Source: Streptomyces guryensis
GTDB taxonomy: Bacteria > Actinomycetota > Actinomycetes > Streptomycetales > Streptomycetaceae
Reading direction: 5' to 3'
NCBI RefSeq assembly: GCF_021261325.1
Contig: NZ_JAJSBI010000003.1
Location: forward strand, 186,001 to 250,000
Length of the DNA: 64,000 nucleotides
Shown: in pieces, positions 8,360-16,177 of the stretch
Layout: the number at the start of each line of letters is the position of its first letter
Position numbering within the stretch: the first letter of the stretch is position 1
Made by a program: the position numbers and the translations under genes
The notes under the pieces: model-generated
What the model was told of the DNA's origin: nothing
Databases searched by the model: none
What the model saw: only the letters and a program-made list of their open reading frames with translations

Positions 8360-8375
8360 GTCCGGCATGCTGGAC
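8360..8375. promoter_or_regulatory. Candidate operator for the XRE/ADH divergent pair
   Basis: GTCCGGCATGCTGGAC is a 16-bp palindrome with one mismatched pair, centred 65 nt before the dehydrogenase start. It is a plausible site for the divergent XRE protein; no footprint data are implied. Confidence 0.35.
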
Positions 8376-8432
8376 AACACGCCCGGTCAGAAGGCAGCCG
8401 GGCGCGTAACCACTGCTAGGAGACCCCTCGGC

Positions 8433-9473
8433 ATGACCACTGTCGCCGCTTACGCCGTCCCCGCCGCGAAGGCTCCGCTGGAGCGCACCACCATCGAGCG
8501 CCGCGAGGTCGGTGAGTTCGACGTCCTGATCGACATCAAGTTCGCCGGTATCTGCCACTCCGACATCCACCAGGCACGGGAGGGCTGGGGCGAGGCGATC
8601 TTCCCGATGGTCCCCGGCCACGAGATCGCGGGCATCGTCTCCGAGGTCGGCGCGGGCGTGACCAGGCACCAGGTCGGCGACCGGGTGGGCGTCGGCTGCC
8701 TGGTCGACTCCTGCCGTGAGTGCGAGAGCTGCAAGGCCGGCGAGGAGCAGTACTGCACCGGCGGCAACGTCGGCACGTACAACTCCATCGGCAAGGACGG
8801 CGAGCCCACCTACGGCGGCTACGCGGAGAAGGTCGTCGTCGACGAGAACTTCGTCGTCCGCATTCCCGACGCCCTCTCGCTGGACGTGGCCGCGCCGCTC
8901 CTGTGCGCCGGCATCACCACCTACTCCCCGCTGAAGCACTGGAACGCCGGCCCCGGCAAGAAGGTCGCCGTCCTCGGCATGGGCGGTCTCGGCCACATGG
9001 GCGTCAAGATCGCCCACGCGCTCGGCGCCGAGGTCACGGTGCTCTCGCAGTCCCTGCGCAAGAAGGACGACGGCCTCAAGCTGGGCGCCGACCACTACTA
9101 CGCGACCAGCGACGAGCAGACCTTCAAGGACCTGCAGGGCTCCTTCGACCTGATCCTCTCCACGGTCTCGGCCCCGCTCGACTTCGGCGCGTTCCTGTCG
9201 CTGCTGAAGCGGGACGGCGCGCTGGTGAACGTCGGCGCCCCCGAGGAGCCGATCGCCCTCAACCTCTTCTCGGTGATCGCCGGCCGCAAGACCCTCGCCG
9301 GCTCCATGATCGGCGGTATCGCCGAGACCCAGGAGATGCTCGACTTCTGCGCCGAGCACGGCTTCGGCGCCGAGATCGAGGTGATCAGTGCGGACCAGAT
9401 CAACGAGGCGTACGAGCGGGTGCTGTCGAGCGACGTCCGGTACCGCTTCGTGATCGACACGGAGACGATCTGA
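8433..9473 (+). CDS. Zinc-dependent NAD(P)-linked alcohol dehydrogenase (cinnamyl-alcohol-type MDR)
   Basis: The 346-aa medium-chain dehydrogenase should interconvert alcohols and aldehydes. Catalytic zinc ligands are visible as Cys41 (GICHSD), His63-Glu64 (GHE) and a later Cys in LLCAG. Four structural-zinc cysteines lie at 94, 97, 100 and 108 ([15 protein letters not shown]). The Rossmann glycine motif GMGGLGHMG sits near 179-187. GHEIAG together with the YSPLKHW and SVSAPLD-like segments suggests the cinnamyl/YahK aldehyde-reductase branch, usually NADP-dependent. ATG 8433 follows AGGAG. The stop codon is the first TGA of a 9-bp tandem repeat array. Confidence 0.93.
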   Translation: MTTVAAYAVPAAKAPLERTTIERREVGEFDVLIDIKFAGICHSDIHQAREGWGEAIFPMVPGHEIAGIVSEVGAGVTRHQVGDRVGVGCLVDSCRECESCKAGEEQYCTGGNVGTYNSIGKDGEPTYGGYAEKVVVDENFVVRIPDALSLDVAAPLLCAGITTYSPLKHWNAGPGKKVAVLGMGGLGHMGVKIAHALGAEVTVLSQSLRKKDDGLKLGADHYYATSDEQTFKDLQGSFDLILSTVSAPLDFGAFLSLLKRDGALVNVGAPEEPIALNLFSVIAGRKTLAGSMIGGIAETQEMLDFCAEHGFGAEIEVISADQINEAYERVLSSDVRYRFVIDTETI

Positions 9474-9551
9474 CAGCCCTGACAGCCCTGACAGCCCTGA
9501 CAGCCCTGACAGCCCTGACAGCCCTGACAGCTCTGTCAGTTCTGACAGCTC
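9471..9551. repeat. 9-bp tandem repeat array (TGACAGCCC) at the end of the alcohol dehydrogenase gene
   Basis: Six perfect copies of TGACAGCCC run from 9471 to 9524, followed by three decayed copies to 9551. The first TGA is the dehydrogenase stop codon, and since the unit is a multiple of three every copy repeats an in-frame stop. A strong terminator follows. Confidence 0.9.
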
Positions 9552-9573
9552 AGACACTCTGATCGATGCGATC

Positions 9574-9609
9574 GAGGGGCCCCGGCGCAGGGTTACGCCG
9601 GGGCCCCTC
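9574..9609. terminator. Strong 14-bp terminator hairpin
   Basis: GAGGGGCCCCGGCG (9574-9587) pairs perfectly with CGCCGGGGCCCCTC (9596-9609) across an 8-nt loop. Confidence 0.8.
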
Positions 9610-9611
9610 GG

Positions 9612-10050
9612 CGTGTGGCGGTGCGCCGCCCCAGCGACCACAGCCGATACCCCCCCGCCGACTGGCGAAGTGAGCGCGCCGACCGGGATCTCCAGCGGCG
9701 GCAGCAGGGTGCGCGCGACGAGATCGGCGGCGACGAGGACGACCGCCCCGGTCAACGCGGCGTCAAGAAGCGGCAGTCGGGGCGTACGGGTGAACCGCCG
9801 GGCCAGCGGGGCGGTGAGCGCCACGAACCCGATCGGCCCCGCCACCCCCGTGGCCGTAGCGGCGAGCACGACACCGAGCACGACACCGGGCACGGTGACA
9901 CCGAGCCGCACCCGGTCCACCCGCACCCCGAGGCCGGCCGCGGTGCCGGGGTCGAGCCCCAGCGGCCGCCGCACCCGGCCCGCCCACACCGGCGCGGGCA
10001 ACGACACCAGCGGTACGGCGCCCAGGGGCCCCGCTTGCTCCCGGCCCCGC
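9612..10050 (-). pseudogene. FecCD-type iron-siderophore permease remnant
   Basis: The minus strand encodes the C-terminal 140 or so residues of a FecCD permease: LGLDPGTAAGLGVRV, then a helix ending in ATATGVAGPIGFVALTAPLA, RRFTRTPRLPLL, a further helix, and LVARTLLPPLEIPVGALTSP. These are the family's conserved last three helices. The N-terminal 200 or so residues are gone; homology begins near 10045. Close to the 3' end, a run of seven G (minus strand, near 9650) shifts the frame: removing one G restores GGGYRLWSLGRRTATRRG, the expected C-terminus. The gene therefore has a 5' deletion and a frameshift and cannot make a working transporter. The deletion end lies next to an iron box. Confidence 0.75.
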
Positions 10051-10057
10051 CCGGTCA

Positions 10058-10076
10058 GAAGGCAAGCCTTACCTAT
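10058..10076. promoter_or_regulatory. Iron box (DmdR1/IdeR/DtxR-type operator)
   Basis: Read on the minus strand, ATAGGTAAGGCTTGCCTTC matches the actinobacterial iron-box pattern TTAGGTAAGGCTTACCTAA at 15 of 19 positions. It lies 40 bp before the VOC gene start and directly upstream, on the other strand, of the truncated siderophore permease. Confidence 0.6.
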
Positions 10077-10116
10077 CTGCCCGTCGGAGTATCTTGGGCA
10101 TGAGGAGGCCCACACG

Positions 10117-10500
10117 ATGAACGTGCAGCTGAACCACACCATCGTCGCCGCGCACGACAAGAAGGCCTCGGCCCAGTTCCTCGCCGACATCCTGGGGCTG
10201 GAACCGAGCCCGCAGTTCGGCCCCTTCATCCCCGTCGAGATCCCGAACGGCGTGACCCTCGACTACATGGAGACGGACGGCGACATCACGCCGCAGCACT
10301 ACGCGTTCCTGGTGTCCGAGGGCGACTTCGACACCATCTTCAGCCGCATCCAGGACGCGGGACTGCCCTACTGGGCGGACCCGTACCACCACCGCCGCGG
10401 CGAGATCAACCACAACGACGGCGGGCGGGGCGCCTACTTCGACGACCCCAACGGCCACAACCTGGAGATCATCACCAGGCCGTACGGCAGCGGGAGCTGA
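10117..10500 (+). CDS. VOC-family (glyoxalase/bleomycin-resistance fold) protein
   Basis: The 127-aa protein has the two beta-alpha-beta-beta-beta modules of the vicinal-oxygen-chelate superfamily: LNHTIVAAHDKKASAQFLADILGL at the start and GRGAYFDDPNGHNLEIITRPYG at the end. His4 and the Glu of NLEII fit usual metal-ligand positions. Members include dioxygenases, glyoxalases and drug-binding proteins; the substrate cannot be assigned. GAGGAGG lies 9-15 nt before ATG 10117. It sits between two decayed genes and just after an iron box, so it may be iron-regulated or may have gained that promoter by deletion. Confidence 0.85.
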   Translation: MNVQLNHTIVAAHDKKASAQFLADILGLEPSPQFGPFIPVEIPNGVTLDYMETDGDITPQHYAFLVSEGDFDTIFSRIQDAGLPYWADPYHHRRGEINHNDGGRGAYFDDPNGHNLEIITRPYGSGS

Positions 10501-10729
10501 CCTCGGCCCCGGCCGAGAAACCTGCGTGCGGGATGACGAACTCGGCGGGAACAGACGGCAGTTGGTCCAGGCATGCGGTGAACGCCTCCTGATGAGCGGG
10601 CGTCAGCCCACCACAAACCAGAAGCGCCTGTCACATCACCGCGCCGCACCGCGTCATAGCGGCGAAGGCAAGACGGCAGACGCTTCGGAACCGCGGCTCC
10701 GGGCGTCACGGGATCTGGAGCAGTGCATC

Positions 10730-11385
10730 ATGACGGCCCCCACCCTGGTCACGGGCGGCACCGGCACCCTGGGCGGCCATGTGGTCCCCCTTCTGGCCAT
10801 GTGGTCCCCCTTCTGCAGTCGGCCGGCCGCGGGGTGCGGGTGCTGAGCCGGAGCGCCCGTCCCGCCGCGGACGGCGTCGAGTACGTCAGCGCCGACCTCC
10901 TGGAGGGGGAGGGCATCGAGGCCGCCGTCTCCGGCACGGACACCGTCCTGCACCCCGCGGGCGGTCAGAAGGGAGACGACCGGCGACCCGCAACCTCCTA
11001 CGGGCGGCGCAGGCTTCGGGCGTACGGCACCCACGACCTCACTCCGACGATGGCGGAGAAGCTGACCAGGCTGCCCGTGCTCCCGGCCCCGGGCGGCCTT
11101 CGCCTCCAGCCGGTCGACTCCCGCGAAGTGGCCGCCCGACTGGTGGAGTTGACCCTGGGCGAGCCCGCCGGCCTGGTCCCGGACATGGCAGGCCCCAGGC
11201 TCTACGACCTCCCCGCCCTGGTCCGTCCGTACCTCGAACTCCGCGGCAGGCGCCCACGTCCGAAGCTGCCCGTCCGCATCCCGGGGAAGGCGGGGCGGGC
11301 GTACCGGGCGGGGGAGAACCTCACACTGGTGGGCGCGGAGGTCGGGAAGCGGACGTGGGAGGAATTCCTGGCGGAGCGACTGTGA
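10730..11385 (+). pseudogene. NmrA/NAD(P)-binding reductase broken by a 20-bp tandem duplication
   Basis: ATG 10730 starts a good Rossmann N-terminus (MTAPTLVTGGTGTLGGHVVPLL). An exact 20-bp tandem duplication (10775-10794 repeated at 10795-10814) then throws the frame. Skipping one copy gives HVVPLLQSAGRGVRVLSRSA and continues through GVEYVSADLLEGEGIEAAVS. A second shift near 10985 moves RNLLRAAQASGVRH into another frame. About 50 residues expected between there and HDLTPTMAEKL are missing. The remaining C-terminus (LPVLPAPGGLRLQPVDSREV to TWEEFLAERL) is well preserved. Intact relatives are NmrA-like NAD(P)H-binding oxidoreductases of about 250 aa. Three separate lesions make this a real pseudogene rather than a base-calling error. 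Confidence 0.8.
10775..10814. repeat. Exact 20-bp tandem duplication inside the NmrA-type pseudogene
   Basis: Bases 10775-10794 and 10795-10814 are identical. Twenty is not a multiple of three, so the duplication alone inactivates the gene. Confidence 0.95.
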
Positions 11386-11404
11386 TCCGTACCGATCGGT
11401 TCTC

Positions 11405-12511
11405 TCAAGCCCGCAGCCCCACGAGACCGTCGTAGGCGGACATGACGATCTCCAACCCCCGGTTGTCATGGGCGGGTTCGCGCATCTGGTTCGTCACGTA
11501 CGCCACCACCAGGCGGGCCTCGGGTTCGATCATCACCAGCGAGCCGCCCCAACCGCCCCATCCGTAGGTGTTGCCGAAGAGCCCGTAGCCCAGGCCCCAG
11601 CGCACGGGCATGCCCAGCACCCGGTCGTCGCCGCTGAACTGCTCCTCCCAGGCGCGGTCGCGCCCTGCCTGCGACAGCAGCCGCACTCCGCGCAGCGTCC
11701 CGCCGCAGGCCATCGCCGACTGCACGAGCGCGACCGACCGTGCGTTGCCGAATCCGCTCGCCGCCGGGATCTGCGCACGGCGCCAGGCCACGCTGTTGCC
11801 GTCCCGGACCCGGAGGGGGGTCCCGGCGGCGGGGGCCGACCCCCTGCCGGGCGCGCTCGCGGTGTACTCCTCGTCGTGTCCCGGCGGCGGCACCGTGAGC
11901 GCCACGCGCCGGTCGTGCTCGGCGGCCAGCCCGATGTGGAAGTCGGCCCCCAGCGGCCCGGTGATCTCGTCCGCGAGGAACTCCCCCACGCTCCGCCCGC
12001 TGATCCGCCGGACGACCTCGCCCACGAGGAACCCCTGGGTGAGCGAGTGGTAGCCGGCCGCGCTGCCCGGTTCCCACTGCGGCGCCTGCGCGGCGAGCCG
12101 CGCCGTGGCGGCCGGCCAGTCGTAGATCTCCTCGACGGGCCCGTCCCAGTCGGGCAGGCCCGCGGTGTGCGAGAGCAGATGCCGTACCAGGACCCGCTCC
12201 TTGCCCGCCGCGGCGAACTCCGGCCAGTACACGGCCACGGGCGCATCCGGGTCGAGCTCGCCACGGTCGGCCAGGACGAGCGCGCACAGCGCCGTCATGG
12301 TCTTGGTGACGGAGTAGACGTTGACGATCGTGTCCCGCTCCCAGGGCACCGTCCGCTCCGTGTCGGCGAACCCTCCCCACACGTCCACCACCGGCTCGCC
12401 GTCCACGAAGACGGCCACCGAGCCGCCTGTGTCCCCGGCGTCCAGCAGCTCCGCCAGTGCATTCGGCACCGCGGCGAACAGACCGTCGTACGAGCCCTGA
12501 ATGTCAGCCAT
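11405..12511 (-). CDS. Serine hydrolase of the class C beta-lactamase/EstB family
   Basis: The 368-aa protein is a cytoplasmic-looking (no signal peptide) beta-lactamase-fold esterase. The nucleophile motif SVTK (Ser67-Val-Thr-Lys70) sits after TIVNVY. GYHSLTQGFLVGEVVRRI supplies the second motif, and a Gly-rich GWGGSLV-type segment fills the third. Families like this are usually esterases or D-aminopeptidases rather than antibiotic lactamases. I start at ATG 12511 (MADIQGSYDG); an ATG at 12520 is possible. The segment near residues 197-216 (SAPGRGSAPAAGTPLRV) comes from an unusually G/C-rich stretch (11811-11862) and differs from the family pattern there. Confidence 0.87.
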   Translation of the reverse strand: MADIQGSYDGLFAAVPNALAELLDAGDTGGSVAVFVDGEPVVDVWGGFADTERTVPWERDTIVNVYSVTKTMTALCALVLADRGELDPDAPVAVYWPEFAAAGKERVLVRHLLSHTAGLPDWDGPVEEIYDWPAATARLAAQAPQWEPGSAAGYHSLTQGFLVGEVVRRISGRSVGEFLADEITGPLGADFHIGLAAEHDRRVALTVPPPGHDEEYTASAPGRGSAPAAGTPLRVRDGNSVAWRRAQIPAASGFGNARSVALVQSAMACGGTLRGVRLLSQAGRDRAWEEQFSGDDRVLGMPVRWGLGYGLFGNTYGWGGWGGSLVMIEPEARLVVAYVTNQMREPAHDNRGLEIVMSAYDGLVGLRA

Positions 12512-12819
12512 GCGTGGCATTAGCCCGCATCGGCACACGACGCGGCAACTGAATTTGCGGCCGTCCGCCGGCGCTCGTCGAGCGGGCGGCCGGATGCGTC
12601 CGACGGACGCGGATGGGCCGGGAGTCCGTCCGCCGCAGGGTACGGGCACTCCTGCGGGATCAGCCGGGCCGCCGCATCGAGGCCGCCGCTGTCTGCGTAC
12701 GCGTCTGTCTCCCGTGCGAGTGGGGTCACATCACTGAAGGAGACCGTCCACTCGTCCGCATACCGTCGTACGGCCTCACCTGTATCCCCGGGGCGCCGGG
12801 GGAGAGACATAATCCGGGC

Positions 12820-13959
12820 GTGACAGTCACTGCCCGGCAGCTCGCCCTGGCCACCCTGGACCGTCAGCTCCTGCTCGAACGCCAACGCCTCGATGTGACG
12901 GAGACGGTTCGCCGGATCTGTGCTCTCCAGGCGCAGACGCCGGCATCGCCGTATCTGGCGTTGTGGAATCGCGTGCAGGACTTCGCGCCCGAGGATCTCG
13001 ACGCGGCGTTCACGGACCGCCGGATCGTGAAGGCAACCCTCATGCGGCTCACGCTGCATGCCGTCCATGCCGAGGACTACGCGCCCTATCGCTCCGCCAT
13101 GCTCAGCACTCTGCGGGCGTCGCGGCTGTACGACCGGCGTTTCACCGCGACAGGACTGTCCCCCACCGACGCCGACGCGCTGCTCCACGAACTCGCCGGG
13201 TTCCTGGAGCAGCCCCGCACCGGCGCCGAGGTGGAGGACCACGTCAAGGGGACGTTCGGCGAGCACGCGCACCGTGTGTGGTGGGCGCTGCGCACGTACG
13301 CGCCCGTGCATCATGTGCCCACGGGCGGCCCGTGGTCGTTCACCACGCCGAACAGCTACCGGGTCTCCCCAACCGCCCCTGGACCCGTTCCGGCAGAATC
13401 GGACGCTGGGGTTCAGCGACTGCTGCTGTCCTACCTACGGGCGTTCGGGCCGGCGTCGGCCCGGGACTTCGCCCGGTTCACCCTGCTGACGAGTCCCGTC
13501 ATAACCGAGGCGCTGCACAAGCTCGGCGACCGGGTGGTACCAGTGGCCGGGCCCGGCCGCGCCGCCCTGTTCGACCTTGTGGACGCCACCCTGCCCGCGG
13601 AGGACACCCCGGCGCCCGCGAGGCTGCTGCCGATGTGGGACAGCACGCTGTTGGCCCACGTGGTCCCCGGTCGTGTCATGCCCGAGGAATACCGGCCCCT
13701 GGTCGTCCGGCGCAATGGCGACGTGCTGCCCTGTCTGCTCGTCGACGGGCAGGTCGCCGGAGTATGGCGTGCCGTGGGCGGCGGGCTGGAGTTGACCACC
13801 TTCCGAAAACTCGACAAGGCAGCGTGGCAAGGTCTGACGGAGGAGGCGCAGAGGCTGTCGGCATTTCTCGTCAACCGCGATCCGTCTGTCTACCGGCGTT
13901 ACGGACATTGGTGGGACAAGGGGTTTCCCGCTGTCGAGAGCATGACGGTCACGGGCTGA
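12820..13959 (+). CDS. Winged-helix AlkZ/YcaQ-like DNA glycosylase family protein
   Basis: The 379-aa protein belongs to the HTH_42 (winged-helix) family that includes AlkZ, a glycosylase that unhooks bulky or cross-linked DNA lesions. The catalytic-type QxQ motif is present as Gln37-Ala38-Gln39 in RICALQAQTP. Further matches are LWNRVQDF, HRVWWALRTYAPVHHVP, PMWDSTLLAH and the C-terminal RYGHWWDKG. Start GTG 12820 is suggested by the match of TVTARQLALATLDRQ to family N-termini; GGGGGAGAG lies upstream. In antibiotic producers AlkZ-type proteins often protect against self-made DNA-damaging compounds, but no cluster for one is nearby. DNA repair is therefore an inference. Confidence 0.8.
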   Translation: MTVTARQLALATLDRQLLLERQRLDVTETVRRICALQAQTPASPYLALWNRVQDFAPEDLDAAFTDRRIVKATLMRLTLHAVHAEDYAPYRSAMLSTLRASRLYDRRFTATGLSPTDADALLHELAGFLEQPRTGAEVEDHVKGTFGEHAHRVWWALRTYAPVHHVPTGGPWSFTTPNSYRVSPTAPGPVPAESDAGVQRLLLSYLRAFGPASARDFARFTLLTSPVITEALHKLGDRVVPVAGPGRAALFDLVDATLPAEDTPAPARLLPMWDSTLLAHVVPGRVMPEEYRPLVVRRNGDVLPCLLVDGQVAGVWRAVGGGLELTTFRKLDKAAWQGLTEEAQRLSAFLVNRDPSVYRRYGHWWDKGFPAVESMTVTG

Positions 13960-14626
13960 CGGCGCTGCCGGGTTGCCCGTCTGCCTCCGGGACTTCGTCC
14001 GCGGTGAGACGTACGGCGGCTTGAAAGAGATCATCCGGGACCATGGCATCGACGCGGAGTGGATCAGCCCGCGTCCGGACGCTGCCGGCGGCGGTCGTCT
14101 GCCAACGTGGCTTGATGACCCACGTCAAGCCGTGTTCACGGCCTTTTCCGGCCAGCGGCGTTCAGCCTGTTCGTGGCCCGGCGGTGGTGTGCGGCGAGCT
14201 GCGTCGCCGCCACCAGCGCCGCTTCTGCCCGCCTGTCCGAGGACCGGTTCCGGCCCCCTCCGGGGCTGACGTGCTGTTCGGCGGGAAGGCTGTCAAGGCG
14301 GCGCGGATGCAAGTCGCGCATCATCAGCTTCTCAGCGCTCATCCCGGGTGCGCACAGCGCGGGGCGCAGGGTGAGGGCCGCCGTGATCGACCCCCGCGTC
14401 GGTGATCGCACTGGAGTGTTCGGGCAGGTCGGACACGAATCGAGAGGCTGACGCACGGTCGGAGACAGCTACCCGGCAGCATGGCGGGGCCCACCCCCGC
14501 GCGCCCGGACGGACGGGCGCGGAATCGCCTGGAACCCTCGCGCGTTGAGCAGGGTGGGCACGGGATGCCGGGGCGTGCGAGCAGCGTCGCCCGAGTGCCC
14601 CGGCTGACAGACAGAGGAGGGCTGCA
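13960..14626. other. 667-bp stretch with no supported gene
   Basis: Short open frames exist on both strands, but none has a ribosome site with a recognisable product, and no repeat or hairpin stands out. A short plus-strand frame (LRDFVRGETYGGLKEIIRDH near 13985) may be a decayed fragment. Confidence 0.6.
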
Positions 14627-15139
14627 ATGGCTGCGCAGACGCAGAGGGCCGTGCTGGCGGGCGGATGCTTCTGGGGGATGGAAGAGCTGATCCGCCGGCT
14701 TCCGGGCGTGACGGCGACCCGGGTGGGATACACCGGGGGTGACGTGCCGAACGCGACGTACCGAAACCACGGCACGCACGCGGAGGCCATCGAGATCCTT
14801 TTCGACCCCGCGAAGACCGACTTCCGCGCGCTCCTGGAGTTCTTCTTCCAGATCCACGACCCGAGCACGAAGAACCGCCAGGGCAACGACATCGGCCTCA
14901 GCTACCGCTCGGCGATCTACTACGTCGACGACGAGCAGAAGCGGATCGCCGAGGACACGATCGCGGATGTGGACGCCTCCGGTCTGTGGCCGGGCAAGGT
15001 CGTCACCGAGGTGGAGCCGGTGGGTCCGTTCTGGGAGGCCGAGCCCGAGCACCAGGACTACCTGCAGCGTTACCCGGACGGCTACACCTGCCACTTCCCG
15101 CGCCCGGGATGGCGGCTGCCCGCCCGCGCCGAGGGCTGA
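14627..15139 (+). CDS. msrA: Peptide methionine-(S)-sulfoxide reductase A
   Basis: MsrA repairs oxidised methionine (S-sulfoxide) in proteins. The 170-aa product has the catalytic GGCFWGMEE motif with Cys14, then [44 protein letters not shown] and the distal [14 protein letters not shown]. The resolving cysteine arrangement is therefore the one with a Cys in the C-terminal part. AGAGGAGG precedes ATG 14627. It is a single gene, followed by a convergent regulator. Confidence 0.96.
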   Translation: MAAQTQRAVLAGGCFWGMEELIRRLPGVTATRVGYTGGDVPNATYRNHGTHAEAIEILFDPAKTDFRALLEFFFQIHDPSTKNRQGNDIGLSYRSAIYYVDDEQKRIAEDTIADVDASGLWPGKVVTEVEPVGPFWEAEPEHQDYLQRYPDGYTCHFPRPGWRLPARAEG

Positions 15140-15166
15140 CCTCGTACGAGGCACCTCGGAAGACCG

Positions 15167-16174
15167 TCACCGTCCGTCGCGCAGCTGAAGAAGGTACGTC
15201 GCAGTCAGCGCGACGGCTCGGTCCCCGTCGCCCGACAGCTCCACGAGGGCACGTGACGCCGTGCTCCCGGGGATGTCCGCCAGCGCCTGGGTCAGCCGTA
15301 CGCGGGCCGGTGCCTCAGTGGTGTCGTGGGCCAGGTGGTCGACGAGCCCGGTGGCGATCCGGTCCGCCGTCGCCCTGTCGCTCGCCAGCATGCTCAGTGC
15401 GTCGGCCGCATCGGTGTCGTTCCTGCCCGCCACGATCATGTCGATGAGCGTCGGGGCCGCGTCGGCCACCCCCTGTGTCCCGAGCGCCAGGGCCGCATGG
15501 CCGCGGACCACGGCATCGGGGTGCGCGAGTGCGTCCCGCAGCCGGGCGGCCGCCTCGCCCCCGGGCAGCTCCGCGAGGGACTGAACGGCACGTTCCCGCA
15601 CCGCGGCCTCCGGTGAGGAGAGGCCCTCCGCCAGCAGTGCCGTGCCGCCGTCGCCCGATCGCGCCAGGGCCCACCGAAGGGCTCCGGCGACGTTCGGATC
15701 CGCCTCCCTGAGCACCGCCTCGGCCAGGGCCTCCACCGGGACCTCGTCGACCGAGGAAGCCGAGGAAAGCGCCGCACGCTGACGCGCGGCGGCGCTCTTC
15801 GACCCCAGCGCCCGGAGGAACGCGACGGCCTGAAGGACGTCCTCCCAGCCGGCGGGTTCCGCGGCACCGATCCGGCACAGCCGCGTGAGCAACTCGGTCT
15901 CGGCCGCGATGCGTTCGCGCGTCTGACGGATGAGGTCGTCGACGAGCGCCGAGGGCGTGAAGCCGGGATCGTCCAGCGCGCGTCCGATCTCCCGCAGCGA
16001 CAGCCCCAGCGACCTCAGGCTCTCGACGTGGAGGATCCGCCTGATGTCCTCGCCGGAGTACTCCCGATAGCCGGAGCCCGTACGACCCGAAGGCCGCAGC
16101 AGGCCGAGCGACTCGTAGTGCCTGAGCATGCGGGCACTGACCCCGGACCGTCGCGCCACCTCACCGATCAGCAC
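15167..16174 (-). CDS. MerR-family regulator fused to HEAT repeats
   Basis: The 335-aa protein begins with a MerR DNA-binding domain (MLIGEVARRSGVSARMLRHY, then ESLRSLGLSLREIGRALDD, residues 1-75) and a coiled dimer helix (about 76-105). From about 125 to the end it is an alpha-solenoid with repeated units such as AAVRERAVQSLAEL and DAVVRGHAALALGTQ, which are HEAT/PBS-lyase-type repeats. MerR proteins usually end in a small ligand domain, so a solenoid sensor is unusual and suggests a protein or peptide partner. It starts with GTG 16174, 3 nt after the stop of the upstream HEAT-repeat gene, so the two are co-translated. Confidence 0.88.
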   Translation of the reverse strand: MLIGEVARRSGVSARMLRHYESLGLLRPSGRTGSGYREYSGEDIRRILHVESLRSLGLSLREIGRALDDPGFTPSALVDDLIRQTRERIAAETELLTRLCRIGAAEPAGWEDVLQAVAFLRALGSKSAAARQRAALSSASSVDEVPVEALAEAVLREADPNVAGALRWALARSGDGGTALLAEGLSSPEAAVRERAVQSLAELPGGEAAARLRDALAHPDAVVRGHAALALGTQGVADAAPTLIDMIVAGRNDTDAADALSMLASDRATADRIATGLVDHLAHDTTEAPARVRLTQALADIPGSTASRALVELSGDGDRAVALTATYLLQLRDGR

Positions 16175-16177
16175 GTC

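Noticed and set aside
9471..9551. Possible CRISPR array
   Set aside because: The 9-bp units are contiguous with no spacers, so it is a simple tandem repeat.
10502..10640. Minus-strand fragment reading GGLTPAHQEAFTACLDQLPS
   Set aside because: It looks protein-like but is only about 45 codons after a stop, has no start and no family I can name. It may be a remnant, but I cannot support it.
13973..14269. Plus-strand 98-codon frame after the AlkZ-like gene
   Set aside because: No ribosome site and no family match, and codon use changes along the frame; treated as non-coding.
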